The notes: a model not told the origin generated them from the sequence alone. DNA of 64,000 bases from Gaiellasilicea sp963791905 (GCA_963791905.1 CAWBTX010000003.1:62001-126000); one strand, 5' to 3'; shown: positions 17,425 to 27,262, numbered from the stretch's first letter. Made by a program: numbers and translations.

Positions 17425-18318
17425 CTAGCGCTCCACTTCGTCGCGCCTGACCGCGGCGAGCAGCCCTTCCACGAGCTCCTCGGGGACGAGCGCGTCCCGG
17501 CGGCGGATCGCGACGATGCGCCGGCGCACCGGCTGGTAACCGTCGATCGCGACCTCGCGCAGTGTCCCGGCCGCGAGCTCGCCACGGATCGCCGTGTACG
17601 GGAGGAAGGCGATGCCGAGGCCGTGCTCGACCATCTTCTTCGTCGCGTCGACGTTGTCGAGCTCCATCACGCCGCGCGGGACGACGCCCGCCTCGCGGAA
17701 GAAGGCACTCGTGAGCACGAAGTAGCTCGACGTTCGGTCGAAGAGAATGAGCCGCTCGCCGCCGAGCTCCTCGACCTCGATCGAGGCCGAGCCGCCGAAG
17801 CGGTGCTCGGGGTGGACGACGAGCACGATCTCGTCCTCGTACAGCGGGCGGGTCGCGATCGCGGTGTGCGGCAGCTCGCGGATCAGCCCGACGTGCACCT
17901 GCTCGCGCAGCACCTGCTCGAGGATCTCCTCCGAGTGGCCGGTGCGGACGATCAGGTGGACGTTCGGGAACGAGTCCTGGAAGCGGTGGAGGACGAGCGG
18001 CAGGACGTACGTCGAGATCGCCGGCGCCGCGCCGACGAGAAGCTCGCCGGCGTGGCCCTCGCGGAGCTCGCGTAGGAGCTCTCGGCCCTCGGCGAGCGAT
18101 TGCAACGCCCGCTGCGCGTGCGAGCGGAAGGCGCGGCCCGCCGGTGTGAGCCGCATCCCGCGCGGCGTGCGGACGAAGAGCTCGACGCCGAGCTCCCGCT
18201 CGAGGTTCTTGAGCCGCGTCGTCAGCGCGGGCTGCGTGACGTAGAGCACGCTCGCCGCCTCGCTCACAGAGCGCCGCTCGGCGACGGTCAGGAAGGCCTC
18301 GAGCTGGGTCAGCAGCAC
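17425..18318 (-). CDS. LysR family transcriptional regulator
   Basis: 297 aa, normal for the family. The N-terminal winged helix-turn-helix reads LEAFLTVAERRSVSEAASVLYVTQPALTTRLKNLE with the usual SxSxAAxxLxxxQPALxxRL spacing. The rest is the two-lobed effector domain (GELLVGAAPAISTYVLPLVL; VGLIRELPHTAIATRPLY), which resembles CysL/CbbR-like regulators. It is divergent from isocitrate lyase with 112 bases between the starts, the classic LysR arrangement, so it probably controls aceA and itself. The co-inducer is unknown; a small organic acid such as glyoxylate or a TCA intermediate would be a reasonable guess. Codon use is like its neighbours. Confidence 0.9.
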   Translation of the reverse strand: MLLTQLEAFLTVAERRSVSEAASVLYVTQPALTTRLKNLERELGVELFVRTPRGMRLTPAGRAFRSHAQRALQSLAEGRELLRELREGHAGELLVGAAPAISTYVLPLVLHRFQDSFPNVHLIVRTGHSEEILEQVLREQVHVGLIRELPHTAIATRPLYEDEIVLVVHPEHRFGGSASIEVEELGGERLILFDRTSSYFVLTSAFFREAGVVPRGVMELDNVDATKKMVEHGLGIAFLPYTAIRGELAAGTLREVAIDGYQPVRRRIVAIRRRDALVPEELVEGLLAAVRRDEVER

Positions 18319-18341
18319 GAGTCGATATTAACGCGCTCTAT

Positions 18342-18368
18342 GGCAAACATCCGAAACTTCGATTTGCC
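18342..18368. promoter_or_regulatory. Inverted repeat in the lysR/aceA intergenic region
   Basis: GGCAAA at 18342-18347 is mirrored by TTTGCC at 18363-18368 with 15 bases between; a smaller inverted repeat CGAA-AC-TTCG sits inside at 18352-18361. The size and position between divergent starts fit a LysR-type or other operator. The T-N11-A LysR consensus itself is not obvious. Confidence 0.4.
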
Positions 18369-18382
18369 GAATACCTCCCGAG

Positions 18383-18403
18383 CGGGGACAGTCCCTGGGA
18401 CAT
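18383..18403. repeat. Palindromic 21 bp repeat, copy 1 (upstream of aceA)
   Basis: Matches the shared core GGGGACRGWC-CCYGRGACAYG, beginning GGGGACAGTCCC. It lies in the leader region of the isocitrate lyase gene, about 28 bases before its start codon. Other copies are at 19751, 55218 and 59454. Confidence 0.7.
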
Positions 18404-18430
18404 GGCCCGGCGAGACGGAGGAGGAGCACG

Positions 18431-19732
18431 ATGAACGCGACCGCAGCCAAGCAGGCGATCGACCTCGCCACTGACTGGTCGGAGACGAGCCGCTGGACGG
18501 GGATCTCGCGCGACTACACCGCCGAGGACGTGATCCGGCTCCAGGGCAGCGTCGGCATCGAGCAGACGCTGGCGCGGCGCGGCGCCGAGAAGCTCTGGCG
18601 GCTGCTGCACGAGGAGGACTACATCGCTGCGCTCGGCGCCATCACCGGCGGCCAGGCCGTGCAGATGGTGAAGGCGGGCCTGAAGGCGATCTATCTCTCC
18701 GGCTGGCAGGTGGCGGCCGACGGCAACCTCTCGACCCAGGTCTATCCCGACCAGAGCCTCTACCCCGCGAACAGCGTCCCCGCGATGGTGCGGCGCCTGA
18801 ACAACGCGCTGCTGCGCGCCGACCAGATCGACTGGGCCGAGGGCAACACCGAGACCGACTGGCTCGTCCCGATCGTCGCCGACGCGGAGGCGGGCTTCGG
18901 CGGCCCGCTGAACGCCTTCGAGCTGATGAAGGGGATGATCGAGGCAGGAGCGGCCGCGGTCCACTTCGAGGACCAGCTCGCCGCGGAGAAGAAGTGCGGC
19001 CACCTCGGCGGCAAGGTCCTCGTGCCCACGAGTCAGTTCATCCGAACGCTCCTCGCCGCGCGGCTCGCCGCCGACGTGCTCGGCGTTCCGACGCTGGTCG
19101 TCGCCCGCACGGACGCCGACGCCGCCACACTGCTGACGAGCGACGTCGACGAGCGCGACGGCGAGTTCCTCACCGGCGAGCGGACGCCCGAGGGGTTCTA
19201 CCGCGTCCGTGCCGGCATCGAAGCGGCGATCGCGCGCGGGCTCAGCTACGCGCCGTACGCCGACATCGTCTGGATGGAGACGTCGACGCCCGACCTCGGC
19301 GAGGCACGCGAGTTCGCGGAGGCGATCCACGACGAGTTCCCGGGCAAGCTCCTTGCGTACAACTGCTCGCCGTCGTTCAACTGGAAGCGCCACCTCGACG
19401 ACGAGACGATCGCCGCGTTCCAGCGGGAGCTCGGCGGCATGGGCTACCGCTTCCAGTTCATCACGCTCGCCGGCTTCCACGCCCTCAACGAGTCGATGTT
19501 CGAGCTCGCGCGCGGGTACTCCGCCGAGGGCATGAGCGCCTACGTCCGCCTGCAGGAGCGCGAGTTCGCGCTCGAGGACGTCGGCTACACGGCGACTCGC
19601 CACCAGCGCGAGGTCGGCGCCGGCTACTTCGACGAGGTCGCGCGCGCGGTCTCCGGCGGGCTCAGCTCGACACTCGCGCTGACGGGATCGACGGAAGAGG
19701 CGCAGTTCGAGCAGAACGGCGTCGCGCACTGA
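18431..19732 (+). CDS. aceA: Isocitrate lyase
   Basis: 433 aa, normal for actinobacterial enzymes. It cleaves isocitrate to glyoxylate and succinate, the first step of the glyoxylate shunt for growth on acetate or fatty acids. The family signature KKCGHLGGKVLVP with the catalytic cysteine is present at about residue 185, as are the Mg/substrate segments VPIVADAEAGFGG and HFEDQLAAEKK, and the NCSPSFNW motif near residue 313. The start ATG 18431 has a strong GGAGGAGGAG ribosome site. It is divergent from a LysR regulator, and copies of the 21 bp repeat flank the gene on both sides. No malate synthase gene is in the window. Confidence 0.96.
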   Translation: MNATAAKQAIDLATDWSETSRWTGISRDYTAEDVIRLQGSVGIEQTLARRGAEKLWRLLHEEDYIAALGAITGGQAVQMVKAGLKAIYLSGWQVAADGNLSTQVYPDQSLYPANSVPAMVRRLNNALLRADQIDWAEGNTETDWLVPIVADAEAGFGGPLNAFELMKGMIEAGAAAVHFEDQLAAEKKCGHLGGKVLVPTSQFIRTLLAARLAADVLGVPTLVVARTDADAATLLTSDVDERDGEFLTGERTPEGFYRVRAGIEAAIARGLSYAPYADIVWMETSTPDLGEAREFAEAIHDEFPGKLLAYNCSPSFNWKRHLDDETIAAFQRELGGMGYRFQFITLAGFHALNESMFELARGYSAEGMSAYVRLQEREFALEDVGYTATRHQREVGAGYFDEVARAVSGGLSSTLALTGSTEEAQFEQNGVAH

Positions 19733-19739
19733 CCGTTCT

Positions 19740-19774
19740 GGCCGTGTCCTGGGGACGGACCCCGGGACACGGCC
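19740..19774. repeat. Hairpin containing repeat copy 2, just after aceA
   Basis: The arms GGCCGTGTCC and GGACACGGCC (10 bp) pair around an inner GGGG/CCCC stem with a five-base loop; the shared 21 bp core is at 19751-19771. It starts 8 bases after the aceA stop and 13 bases before the end of the convergent transglycosylase gene, so it could act as a bidirectional terminator although there is no T-tract. Confidence 0.7.
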
Positions 19775-19786
19775 GCTGCGGTCACG

Positions 19787-20831
19787 TCAGACGCGGCCCT
19801 TCAACGACCTGATCGCCGCCACGTACGTCCTCGTCTCGGCGAAGAGGCCGTGCTGGCGCACCGCCTTCGCGCCCTGGTAGTACGCGGCGAGGGCGAGCCG
19901 CTCGTCGCCGCGGAACTCGCCCAGCAGGTGGCGCAGGAGTGCGACTCCGACCTCGATGTTGCCCGCGGTCGTCTTCGGGACCCGCCTCCCGAGCAGGACG
20001 GCCTCGACGAACTCCCACGTCGGGGGCGTCACCTGCATCACGCCGAGCGCGCCGGCGGTCGAGACGACGTGCGGCTGGAAGCCGGACTCCATCCAGGCAA
20101 CCGCCCTCGCGAGCTCCGGGTCGATGCCGTAGCGCGTCGCCGTGCTGCTGATGAGATCGCGCACGACCGCCGGCGGCGCAGCCATGGGCGAGCGGATCGA
20201 GGCCGGAACGCGGAGCTTCGTGCCGATCAGGAGCGGGCGGGCAGGATCGAGCCGGTTGGCGCGTGCGAGCGAGCGCACCGACGTCCGATATCTCTGCGCG
20301 ATCGCGGTCAGCGAGTCTCCCGAACGCACGACGTACTGCATCGCGGACTCGCTGCGCGTGACGCTGCCGCCCCCCAACGCCGTCATCGTCTGCGGGCCTG
20401 CGATCCCGTCCACCGCCAACCCGGTCCTCCGCTGGAAGCGGCGCACTGCTGCGGACGTCTCCGCCCCGAAGTAGCCGTCGATCACGCGTCCGATCCCGTG
20501 CCGGGCGAGCAGGAACTGGAGCACGGAGACATCCCAGCCCGACACGGCCGCGGCGCAGCGTCCGCTCGCCGAAGAAGGGACGTCCGAGCCGGCCGAGGGC
20601 GCGCCTGGTCACCTTGCCCGGGATGCCGTCGACCGGGAGCCGGCTCGAGCGCTGGAACGCGCGGATCGCAGTCGCTGTCCCCTGGCCAGAGATGCCGTCG
20701 ATCGGCCCGAGGTAGAAACCGTAGGCGCGCAGGGCCACCTGCAACCCGGCGGTCTGTGGATTTGCGGCAGGCGCAGGCGCGGCCAGCGCGAGGCTGGCCG
20801 CCGCAAAGGCCACTGAGACACGAACCCGCAT
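19787..20831 (-). CDS. Secreted peptidoglycan-binding / LysM / lytic transglycosylase protein, one-base frameshift near 20555
   Basis: Starting at ATG 20831 the protein has a signal peptide (VSVAFAAASLALAAPAPA), then a PG_binding_1 domain (GLQVALRAYGFYLGPIDGISG...AIRAFQRSSRLPVDG). In another frame a second PG_binding_1 domain follows (VSVLQFLLARHGIGRVIDGYFG...VRRFQRRTGLAVDGIAG), then LysM (YVVRSGDSLTAIAQRYRTSV) and an SLT-type transglycosylase domain (ISSTATRYGIDPELARAVAWMESGF with the catalytic glutamate, then GVMQVTPPTWEFV). The total is 3n+1, so one extra base lies near the GCGCCGCGG stretch; repair gives about 347 aa. It would cleave peptidoglycan glycan strands outside the membrane. The frameshift falls in a linker between two intact domains. 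Confidence 0.82.
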
Positions 20832-20971
20832 TTCCGGATGGACCCGGTTCTCCGCCGGCGCGCGATCCTCCTTCCCCCGGCGTGACGTAAGGACCCAGGC
20901 CCGCGACGCACTAATCGTCAAACGGGAGGCGCAAGCCCTCCTTCAGACCGATTCCAGGGAGGCGAAGGCTC

Positions 20972-22126
20972 GTGATCTCTACGCGTTATCTGATCGTCGG
21001 CGGAGGGCAGACCGGCGACGCTGCCGTCAAGGGCATCCGCGAGCGGGACCCCGAGGGCTCGATCGTCCTTGTCGGGGCGGAGCCGCACGCGCCGTACGCG
21101 CGGCCGCCGCTGACGAAGAAGCTCTGGGCAGGCGGCGACGAGGCGAAGATCTGGCGCGCCACGGCCGATGCGGGAGTCGATCTTCGGCTGGGCCGCCGGA
21201 TCGTGTCGCTCGACCTCGAGGCGCGGACGGCGGTCGACGACGCGAGCGAGACGTACGCGTGGGAGAAGCTGCTCCTGGCGACCGGCGGCCGGCCGCGCGT
21301 GATTCCGGGCAGCGACGGCGTCGTCTACTTCCGCACGCTCGACGACTACAGGGCTCTCCGCGCGCGCATGCACGAGGGCGCTCGCGCGGTCGTGATCGGT
21401 GGCGGCTTCGTCGGCTCGGAGATCGCGGCCGCGCTGGCGATGAACGGTGTCCGGGTGACGATGGTGTTCCCGGAGGCCGGGATCGCAGCGCGCGTCCTTC
21501 CGGCCGGGCTGTCGGCGTTCATGACCGAGGAGTACCGGCGTCGCGGGGTGGAGGTGCTGACGGACGAGACTGTGGCGAGCGCCGGTGCAGGATTCGTGAC
21601 AACCGGGTCCGGACGGACGCTCGAGGCCGACGCGATCGTCGCAGGGCTCGGCATCGACCCCGACGCCGACCTGGCGACGGCGAGCGGGCTCGCGGTGGAC
21701 GACGGCATCGTGGTCGACGAGCTGGGCCGCGTCACGGGGCACGCGGACGTGTTCGCGGCGGGCGACGTCGCGAGCTTTCCCGTCCCCGCGCTCGACCGCC
21801 GCCTCAGGGTCGAGCACGAGGACCATGCCAAGTCGCACGGGCGCGTCGTCGGCGCGAACATGGCCGGCGCCGGGGTGCCGTACGACCACCTCCCCTTCTT
21901 CTATTCCGACCTGTTCGAGTTCGGCTACGAGGCCGTGGGTGAGGTCGACTCGCGGCTCGAGACGGTCGAGAGCTGGGAGGAGCCGAACCGCAAGGGGATC
22001 GTCGCCTACCTCGACGAGGCGCGGCGGCCGCGCGGCTATCTCTTTTGGAACGTCTGGGATCAGGTCGAGCGCGGTCGTGAGCTGATCAGGGCAGGCGTGC
22101 CGGTCGACGAGGCCGTGCTTGTCTAG
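20972..22126 (+). CDS. FAD-dependent NAD(P)H reductase (ferredoxin-reductase/disulfide-oxidoreductase type)
   Basis: 384 aa. Two dinucleotide folds can be seen: YLIVGGGQTGDAAVKGI at the N-terminus for FAD and RAVVIGGGFVGSEIAAALA at about residue 140 for NAD(P)H. The FAD motif ATGG appears near residue 103 and the second FAD contact near residue 265 (HADVFAAGDVASFP). No CxxxxC redox pair is present, so it is of the rubredoxin/ferredoxin reductase or AIF-like type. GTG 20972 has an AGGGAGGCG ribosome site. The stop overlaps the CDP-alcohol phosphotransferase start by 8 bases. Its redox partner is not visible. Confidence 0.88.
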   Translation: MISTRYLIVGGGQTGDAAVKGIRERDPEGSIVLVGAEPHAPYARPPLTKKLWAGGDEAKIWRATADAGVDLRLGRRIVSLDLEARTAVDDASETYAWEKLLLATGGRPRVIPGSDGVVYFRTLDDYRALRARMHEGARAVVIGGGFVGSEIAAALAMNGVRVTMVFPEAGIAARVLPAGLSAFMTEEYRRRGVEVLTDETVASAGAGFVTTGSGRTLEADAIVAGLGIDPDADLATASGLAVDDGIVVDELGRVTGHADVFAAGDVASFPVPALDRRLRVEHEDHAKSHGRVVGANMAGAGVPYDHLPFFYSDLFEFGYEAVGEVDSRLETVESWEEPNRKGIVAYLDEARRPRGYLFWNVWDQVERGRELIRAGVPVDEAVLV

Positions 22127-22925
22127 CGCAGCCTTGCAGCGGTCGCGGAAGGAGAAGGTCGGGCAGGAGCTCGTCTGCGAGCGGCTGTTCCGGCCGCTCG
22201 CGCACCTGCTCGTCGTGCTCGTGCTTCCCGTCCGGGTGCCGCCACCGCTCGTCGCCGCTGCCTCGGGGGCGGCGGGCATCGCGGCAGCGCTCGAGCTCGC
22301 GCAGGGCCGGTTCCTGCTCGCGGCGGGTCTCCTGCAGCTGAAGACGCTGCTCGACAACGCCGACGGTCAACTGGCCCGGCTGTCCGGTCGAGTCACCGCC
22401 TTCGGGCGGTACCTCGACTCGGAGCTCGATCTGCTCGTGAACGCGGCGCTCTTCGGTGCCGTCGCATGGAGCACCGGCCGCCCGGTGCTGGCCGCGGTCG
22501 GCTTCGTCGCGCTGACCACCGTGCTGAACGTGAACTTCAACGCCGAGCGGCTCTACCGCGCCGAGCGAGGTGAGCCGGCGAGCGCGATGCCCGAGGCGAG
22601 CGGCCGAGCGGATGGGCTACTGCGCCGTCTGTACCTGCTGCTCTACGCGCCGCAGGACGTCCTCGTTGAGCGCTTCGTCGCCCGCCGGCTCCGCTCTGCG
22701 AGCCCGCAGGCGCGGCTCGTCTACCACGACCGCGCGACCGTCTCGGTGCTCTCGCAGCTCGGTATGTCCACGCAGCTGCTGGTCTTCGGGATCTGCATCG
22801 CGCTCGGCCGGCCTGCGGCCTTCGCCTGGATCGCGCTCGGGCAACTCGTTCTCGTACTCGCGCTCGCTCTGCGGCGCGAGCTGGCGATCCGTACCGTTCC
22901 CCAACTGACAGAGGAGACCCTGTGA
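22119..22925 (+). CDS. CDP-alcohol phosphatidyltransferase family protein
   Basis: 268 aa with several membrane helices. The family motif D(x)2DG(x)2AR(x)8G(x)3D(x)3D is exact: DNADGQLAR, eight residues, then GRYLDSELD at about residues 78-103. Such integral membrane enzymes transfer a phospho-alcohol from CDP-diacylglycerol or CDP-alcohol to another alcohol in phospholipid synthesis. The length is longer than PgsA (about 180-200 aa), and the C-terminal half (DVLVERFVARRL, then LLVFGICIALGRPAAFAWIA) adds more helices. TTG 22119 overlaps the upstream stop, and the stop overlaps folE as GTGA, so the three genes form one transcript. Confidence 0.85.
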   Translation: MSSAALQRSRKEKVGQELVCERLFRPLAHLLVVLVLPVRVPPPLVAAASGAAGIAAALELAQGRFLLAAGLLQLKTLLDNADGQLARLSGRVTAFGRYLDSELDLLVNAALFGAVAWSTGRPVLAAVGFVALTTVLNVNFNAERLYRAERGEPASAMPEASGRADGLLRRLYLLLYAPQDVLVERFVARRLRSASPQARLVYHDRATVSVLSQLGMSTQLLVFGICIALGRPAAFAWIALGQLVLVLALALRRELAIRTVPQLTEETL

Positions 22926-23560
22926 CAACCGTCGTCGAGCTGACCCCGCGCCCCGTCGAGGCCGAGCCGAGAGCGATCGCGCCGGACGAGTGGCAGCGCT
23001 ACGAGCGCTACCTGAGCGAGATCCTGTCGGCGCTCGGCATGGACCTGGCCACCCCCGGCACACGTGACACGCCCCGCCGGTTCCTCCAGGCACTCCTCGA
23101 CGCCACGGCCGGCTACGACGGCGACCCGAAGCTGAGCACCGTGTTCCCGAGCGAGCGGCCGCAGCTCGTCGACGGCGCGCACAGCCAGATCGTAGAGGGG
23201 CCGATCGCGTTCCACGCCCTCTGCGAGCATCACGCCTTGCCCTTCCACGGCGTCGCGCACGTCGCCTACGTCGCAGGGCCGGAGATCATCGGCATCTCGA
23301 AGCTCACCCGACTCGTGCGGCTCTATGCACGTCGCTTCACGGTGCAGGAACGGCTCGGCGAACAGATCGCGGACACGCTCGTCGAGCTCGTGCGGCCGCG
23401 CGGCGTCGCGGTGTACCTCGAAGCGGCGCATCTGTGCACGCAGCTGCGCGGTGTCGCCGAGGAGAGCTCGCGCACGGCGACGACGTTCTGGCGCGGGCTG
23501 TACGAGGAAGACTCGGAACTGCGCACCGAGTTCCTCACCCAAGTCCGGAGCGGTCGCTGA
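22922..23560 (+). CDS. folE: GTP cyclohydrolase I
   Basis: 212 aa, the expected length. It converts GTP to 7,8-dihydroneopterin triphosphate, the first step to folate and other pterins. The zinc-binding LCEHHALPFHG and second cysteine in HLCTQLRGV are present, as is the GISKLTRLVRLYARRFTVQE helix and QIADTL. GTG 22922 overlaps the preceding stop as GTGA. No other folate genes (folP, folK) are nearby; the neighbour is a RibD-like reductase, which suggests that the pterin may be reduced or diverted into another cofactor rather than simple folate synthesis. That link is inference. Confidence 0.94.
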   Translation: MTTVVELTPRPVEAEPRAIAPDEWQRYERYLSEILSALGMDLATPGTRDTPRRFLQALLDATAGYDGDPKLSTVFPSERPQLVDGAHSQIVEGPIAFHALCEHHALPFHGVAHVAYVAGPEIIGISKLTRLVRLYARRFTVQERLGEQIADTLVELVRPRGVAVYLEAAHLCTQLRGVAEESSRTATTFWRGLYEEDSELRTEFLTQVRSGR

Positions 23561-24358
23561 GTCCGCTCGAACTGCTGCTCGACACGCGCGCGGGCACAGA
23601 ACTCGACCTACCCGCCGAGCTGCAGAGGCTCTACGGCGGGCCGTTCGGGCTCGACGAGCCATGTGTCGTCGCGAACTTCGTCGAGACGATCGACGGAATC
23701 GTCGCCATCCCGGAACTGCCCCGGTCGAACGCCCTGATCGCCGCTGCCAGCGAGGCCGACCGCTTCGTCATGGGACTCCTGCGCGCGTCCGCGGACGTCG
23801 TCCTCATCGGCTCGGGCACGATGCTCGCCTCGCCGACGAGCCTCTGGCAGCCGGAGCGCGTCTACCCCGCGGCCGCCGATGCGTTCGCCGAGTTGCGTCG
23901 CCGCCGCGGCCGTCCGGAGCGGCCGACGGTGGCCGTCGTCACCGCCGGAGGCTCCTTCGATCCGACCCATCCTGTGCTCGAGCAACAGGCGATCGTGCTC
24001 ACGACCGAGCGCGCAGCCGCAGCCATCCGGGCGAGCGTGCCCGACAGCAGCGAGGTCGTCGCGGTCAACGACGGCGACCGGGTCGACCTCCGGCTGGCCG
24101 TGACCTGGCTGCGGGAGCGGGGCCACGCGACGATCCTCTCGGAAGGCGGCCCGACCCTGTTCGGCTCACTGCTCGCGGCGGGCCTCGCGGACGAGCTGTT
24201 CCTCACCGTCTCGCCGCTTCTCGCCGGGACGCGGGCTCCAACCACGCCTGCCGCTCGTCGACGGCGTCGAGTTGCTGCCCGACGCGACCATCACCGCGCG
24301 CATCCTCTCCGTCCGCCGACACGAGGATCACCTGTTCCTCCGTTACGCGCTGCGCTGA
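23557..24358 (+). CDS. RibD-C-type pyrimidine reductase, probable CTG start, one-base frameshift near 24238
   Basis: The N-terminus LSPLELLLDTRAG begins at CTG 23557, overlapping the folE stop as CTGA; no ATG, GTG or TTG exists nearby in frame except far inside folE. The domain is the dihydrofolate-reductase-like fold of RibD C-terminal proteins: VVANFVETIDGIVAI, then SEADRFVMGLLRASADVVLIGSGT, and ILSEGGPTLFGSLLAAGLADELFLTVSPLLAG. The last 35 residues (RLPLVDGVELLPDATITARILS through RYALR) are one base out, with the insertion in GGGCTCCAACC. Repaired length is 266 aa. These enzymes reduce a pyrimidine or pterin with NADPH. Adjacent folE suggests work on a GTP-derived product. Confidence 0.78.
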
Positions 24359-24436
24359 CCCAGGCGGGATTGACGCTGGCGAGACCGGGCATGTCGAACC
24401 GGTGGGTAAGAAAAGGAGCAGTCGGAGGAGGGCGGG

Positions 24437-25405
<969 letters not shown>

Positions 25406-25993
25406 ATCGCCGAGGCGGGGCAAGCGCCCCCGCCTCGAAGAAGCTGGCTCACCCCACGAAGGAGAGGATCCAGCCGAGCACTTCCGGAACGTTCCCGCCC
25501 CAAAGTCAATTGATGCTCTCGGAGGGGCAGCACGACATACGCATGACGAAAAGCGAGCGGCCGCGGTGCATGGCCCCGGCCGCTCTGACCCCCTAGTTGC
25601 CGCACAGGATTGACGCGGTTCGCTCGAGAACGGTTGCGTTGGAAGCCTGCTGAGCGGTAGCGCAAGGCTCGCGCAGGGTGCTGCTCGAGCAGGCGCTGCA
25701 GGAGGACAAGGATGGTCACGTGCTGATTTCAAAGCGACCTCTCAGCGGCTGACGGGCGCGCTCTGGAGCACCTGGCGCTCTAGCTCGGCTGCGTTCAGGT
25801 TCCTTGACGCCTCGGGTCGGCGACCAAGCCGGCGAGCCCTCCGCCGGTCACCCCTCCTCGTCGCTGCTGCTGTTGGTGCGGCGGCTGGCTCCCCGGCAAG
25901 AGGGGGCGACGACGGGGCTCGCTCCGGCGAGCGCTTCGTTCGTTCTGGAGTTGCGGACGCTCCCGGGTCGTGGGCAGCCGAAAGTTGCGCCGT
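25406..25993. other. Intergenic stretch with one hairpin, no convincing gene
   Basis: No open frame in this stretch shows a recognisable motif or start site. A stem GAGCGGCCG / CGGCCGCTC (9 bp) at 25555-25585 could be a terminator for a leftward or rightward transcript, although T-tracts are absent. Base composition looks somewhat lower in GC than the core genes. It may be decayed sequence next to a tRNA-linked accessory segment. Confidence 0.5.
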
Positions 25994-27082
25994 CTAATGC
26001 GGGAGCATGAGCCTGCTGTGTGCGTGCCGGCGGACTGCGGCGCGGCGGGCGAGGTTGTGCAGCTTGCCGGCCCGTCGGCCGAGTGGCAGCGAAAGCACGA
26101 CAAGCGCGAGCCGAGGGTCGCGGAGCGATCCGGCTTCGGCGTTGACGGCCAGGCGAAGGTGACGAAGAGCGCGGCGTCGTGCGCCGGCACGCACGGCATC
26201 GAGGGCCGCAGTCAGGTGCGCGCTGGCTCGTCGGGCACGCCGCTCGGCCGGTGTGAACGCCGCGGAAGGGAGCTCGCGGTCGAGCACCTGCTCCACGTGC
26301 TGTTGCCACACGAGCCACGACTCTCCCCAGGAGGAGCGGTCGGAGAGCTGGCTGCCGTGGATGCGGTACGAGGAGTCGTGTCCGGTCAGATAGCCCGTCG
26401 GGAAACGGAGCCCGATCCGCAACCACATCTCCGAGTCGAAGACGACAAACCTCGAGTCGAACCGCGGCCCCACGGCCGAGTAGGCCTCTCTTGCGACCAA
26501 GATGCTGGGTGGACTCGGCCGCAGGTCCGGCTCGCGCACGAACCGTCGCACCCACTCCGCCGGCGAGAGGACACCCTCGGGGAAGACAACGGGCGCCCTC
26601 CAGAGCTCACTTCCGTGCTCGTCGACATCGACGTGTGGCCCGTAGACCAACCCACACTCAGGATGCCGGTCGAAAAAGCGAACGCGGCGGTCGAGAAAAG
26701 TTGGATCCCACCGATCATCGTCGTGAAGAAGAGCGATGTAACCCGCCGAGGCGCCGACGACGAGCATCGACCAGTTGTCGGCGGCTGCGTGGCGGTCGCC
26801 CAAGCCGGACTCGCGCCGGATATAGGTCACACGCGGATCGGAAAGGAACGGCTCTACGACCTCGGCGGCAGAGCCGTCACCGTTGTCGGAGACAGTAAGC
26901 CGCCACAGCTGGAACGTCTGAGCGAAGACCGACTCGATCGCCTCACGGAGGTATGGCGAGCCGCCGGCCGTCGGGATGCCGACATCGACCACCGGGATCA
27001 GATCTGCCGCACCCACGTCACCTCGCCTGGCGCACACCCCGGAGGCCGGGGTCACGCGGACAACCGTGACTGTACCCAGCAA
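25994..27082 (-). CDS. Family 2 glycosyltransferase
   Basis: 362 aa from TTG 27082; a GTG at 27016 would give 340 aa (MGAADLIPVV) and may be the true start because the GT-A fold opens only at PVVDVGIPTAGGSPYLREAI. The nucleotide-sugar motifs are LTVSDNGDG and the metal-binding LLHDDDRWDP (DxD type). The acceptor side has a conserved FDSEMWLRIG. The last ~85 residues are arginine-rich helices (ERRARRASAHLTAALDAVRAG). Such enzymes add sugars to polysaccharide or lipid carriers at the inner membrane. It sits alone between a non-coding stretch and tRNA-Val, which suggests an acquired cell-surface gene. Confidence 0.82.
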   Translation of the reverse strand: MLGTVTVVRVTPASGVCARRGDVGAADLIPVVDVGIPTAGGSPYLREAIESVFAQTFQLWRLTVSDNGDGSAAEVVEPFLSDPRVTYIRRESGLGDRHAAADNWSMLVVGASAGYIALLHDDDRWDPTFLDRRVRFFDRHPECGLVYGPHVDVDEHGSELWRAPVVFPEGVLSPAEWVRRFVREPDLRPSPPSILVAREAYSAVGPRFDSRFVVFDSEMWLRIGLRFPTGYLTGHDSSYRIHGSQLSDRSSWGESWLVWQQHVEQVLDRELPSAAFTPAERRARRASAHLTAALDAVRAGARRRALRHLRLAVNAEAGSLRDPRLALVVLSLPLGRRAGKLHNLARRAAVRRHAHSRLMLPH

Positions 27083-27090
27083 GCTCGTGA

Positions 27091-27163
27091 TGGGCGGTGC
27101 AGGGTTCGAACCTACGGCCTCCTGGTTGTAAGCCAGGCGCTCTCCCAGCTGAGCTAACCGCCC
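27091..27163 (-). tRNA. tRNA-Val (anticodon TAC)
   Basis: On the minus strand the 73 nt form a full cloverleaf: acceptor arms GGGCGGT and ACCGCCC, the D-arm TAGCTCAGCTGGGAGAGC, anticodon stem CCTGG/CCAGG around CTTACAA, and T-arm with GGTTCGAACC. No CCA is encoded. It lies 9 bases from the likely start of the glycosyltransferase gene. Confidence 0.95.
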
Positions 27164-27262
27164 ATCGGCTCAGCGTAGTCGAGATCCCCGATGAGTTCCC
27201 GGCCGCCGGCGGATTGAAGAAGTGATCGGGCCGGACGGGCCCGCGAGCAAAGGAGGATCTCG

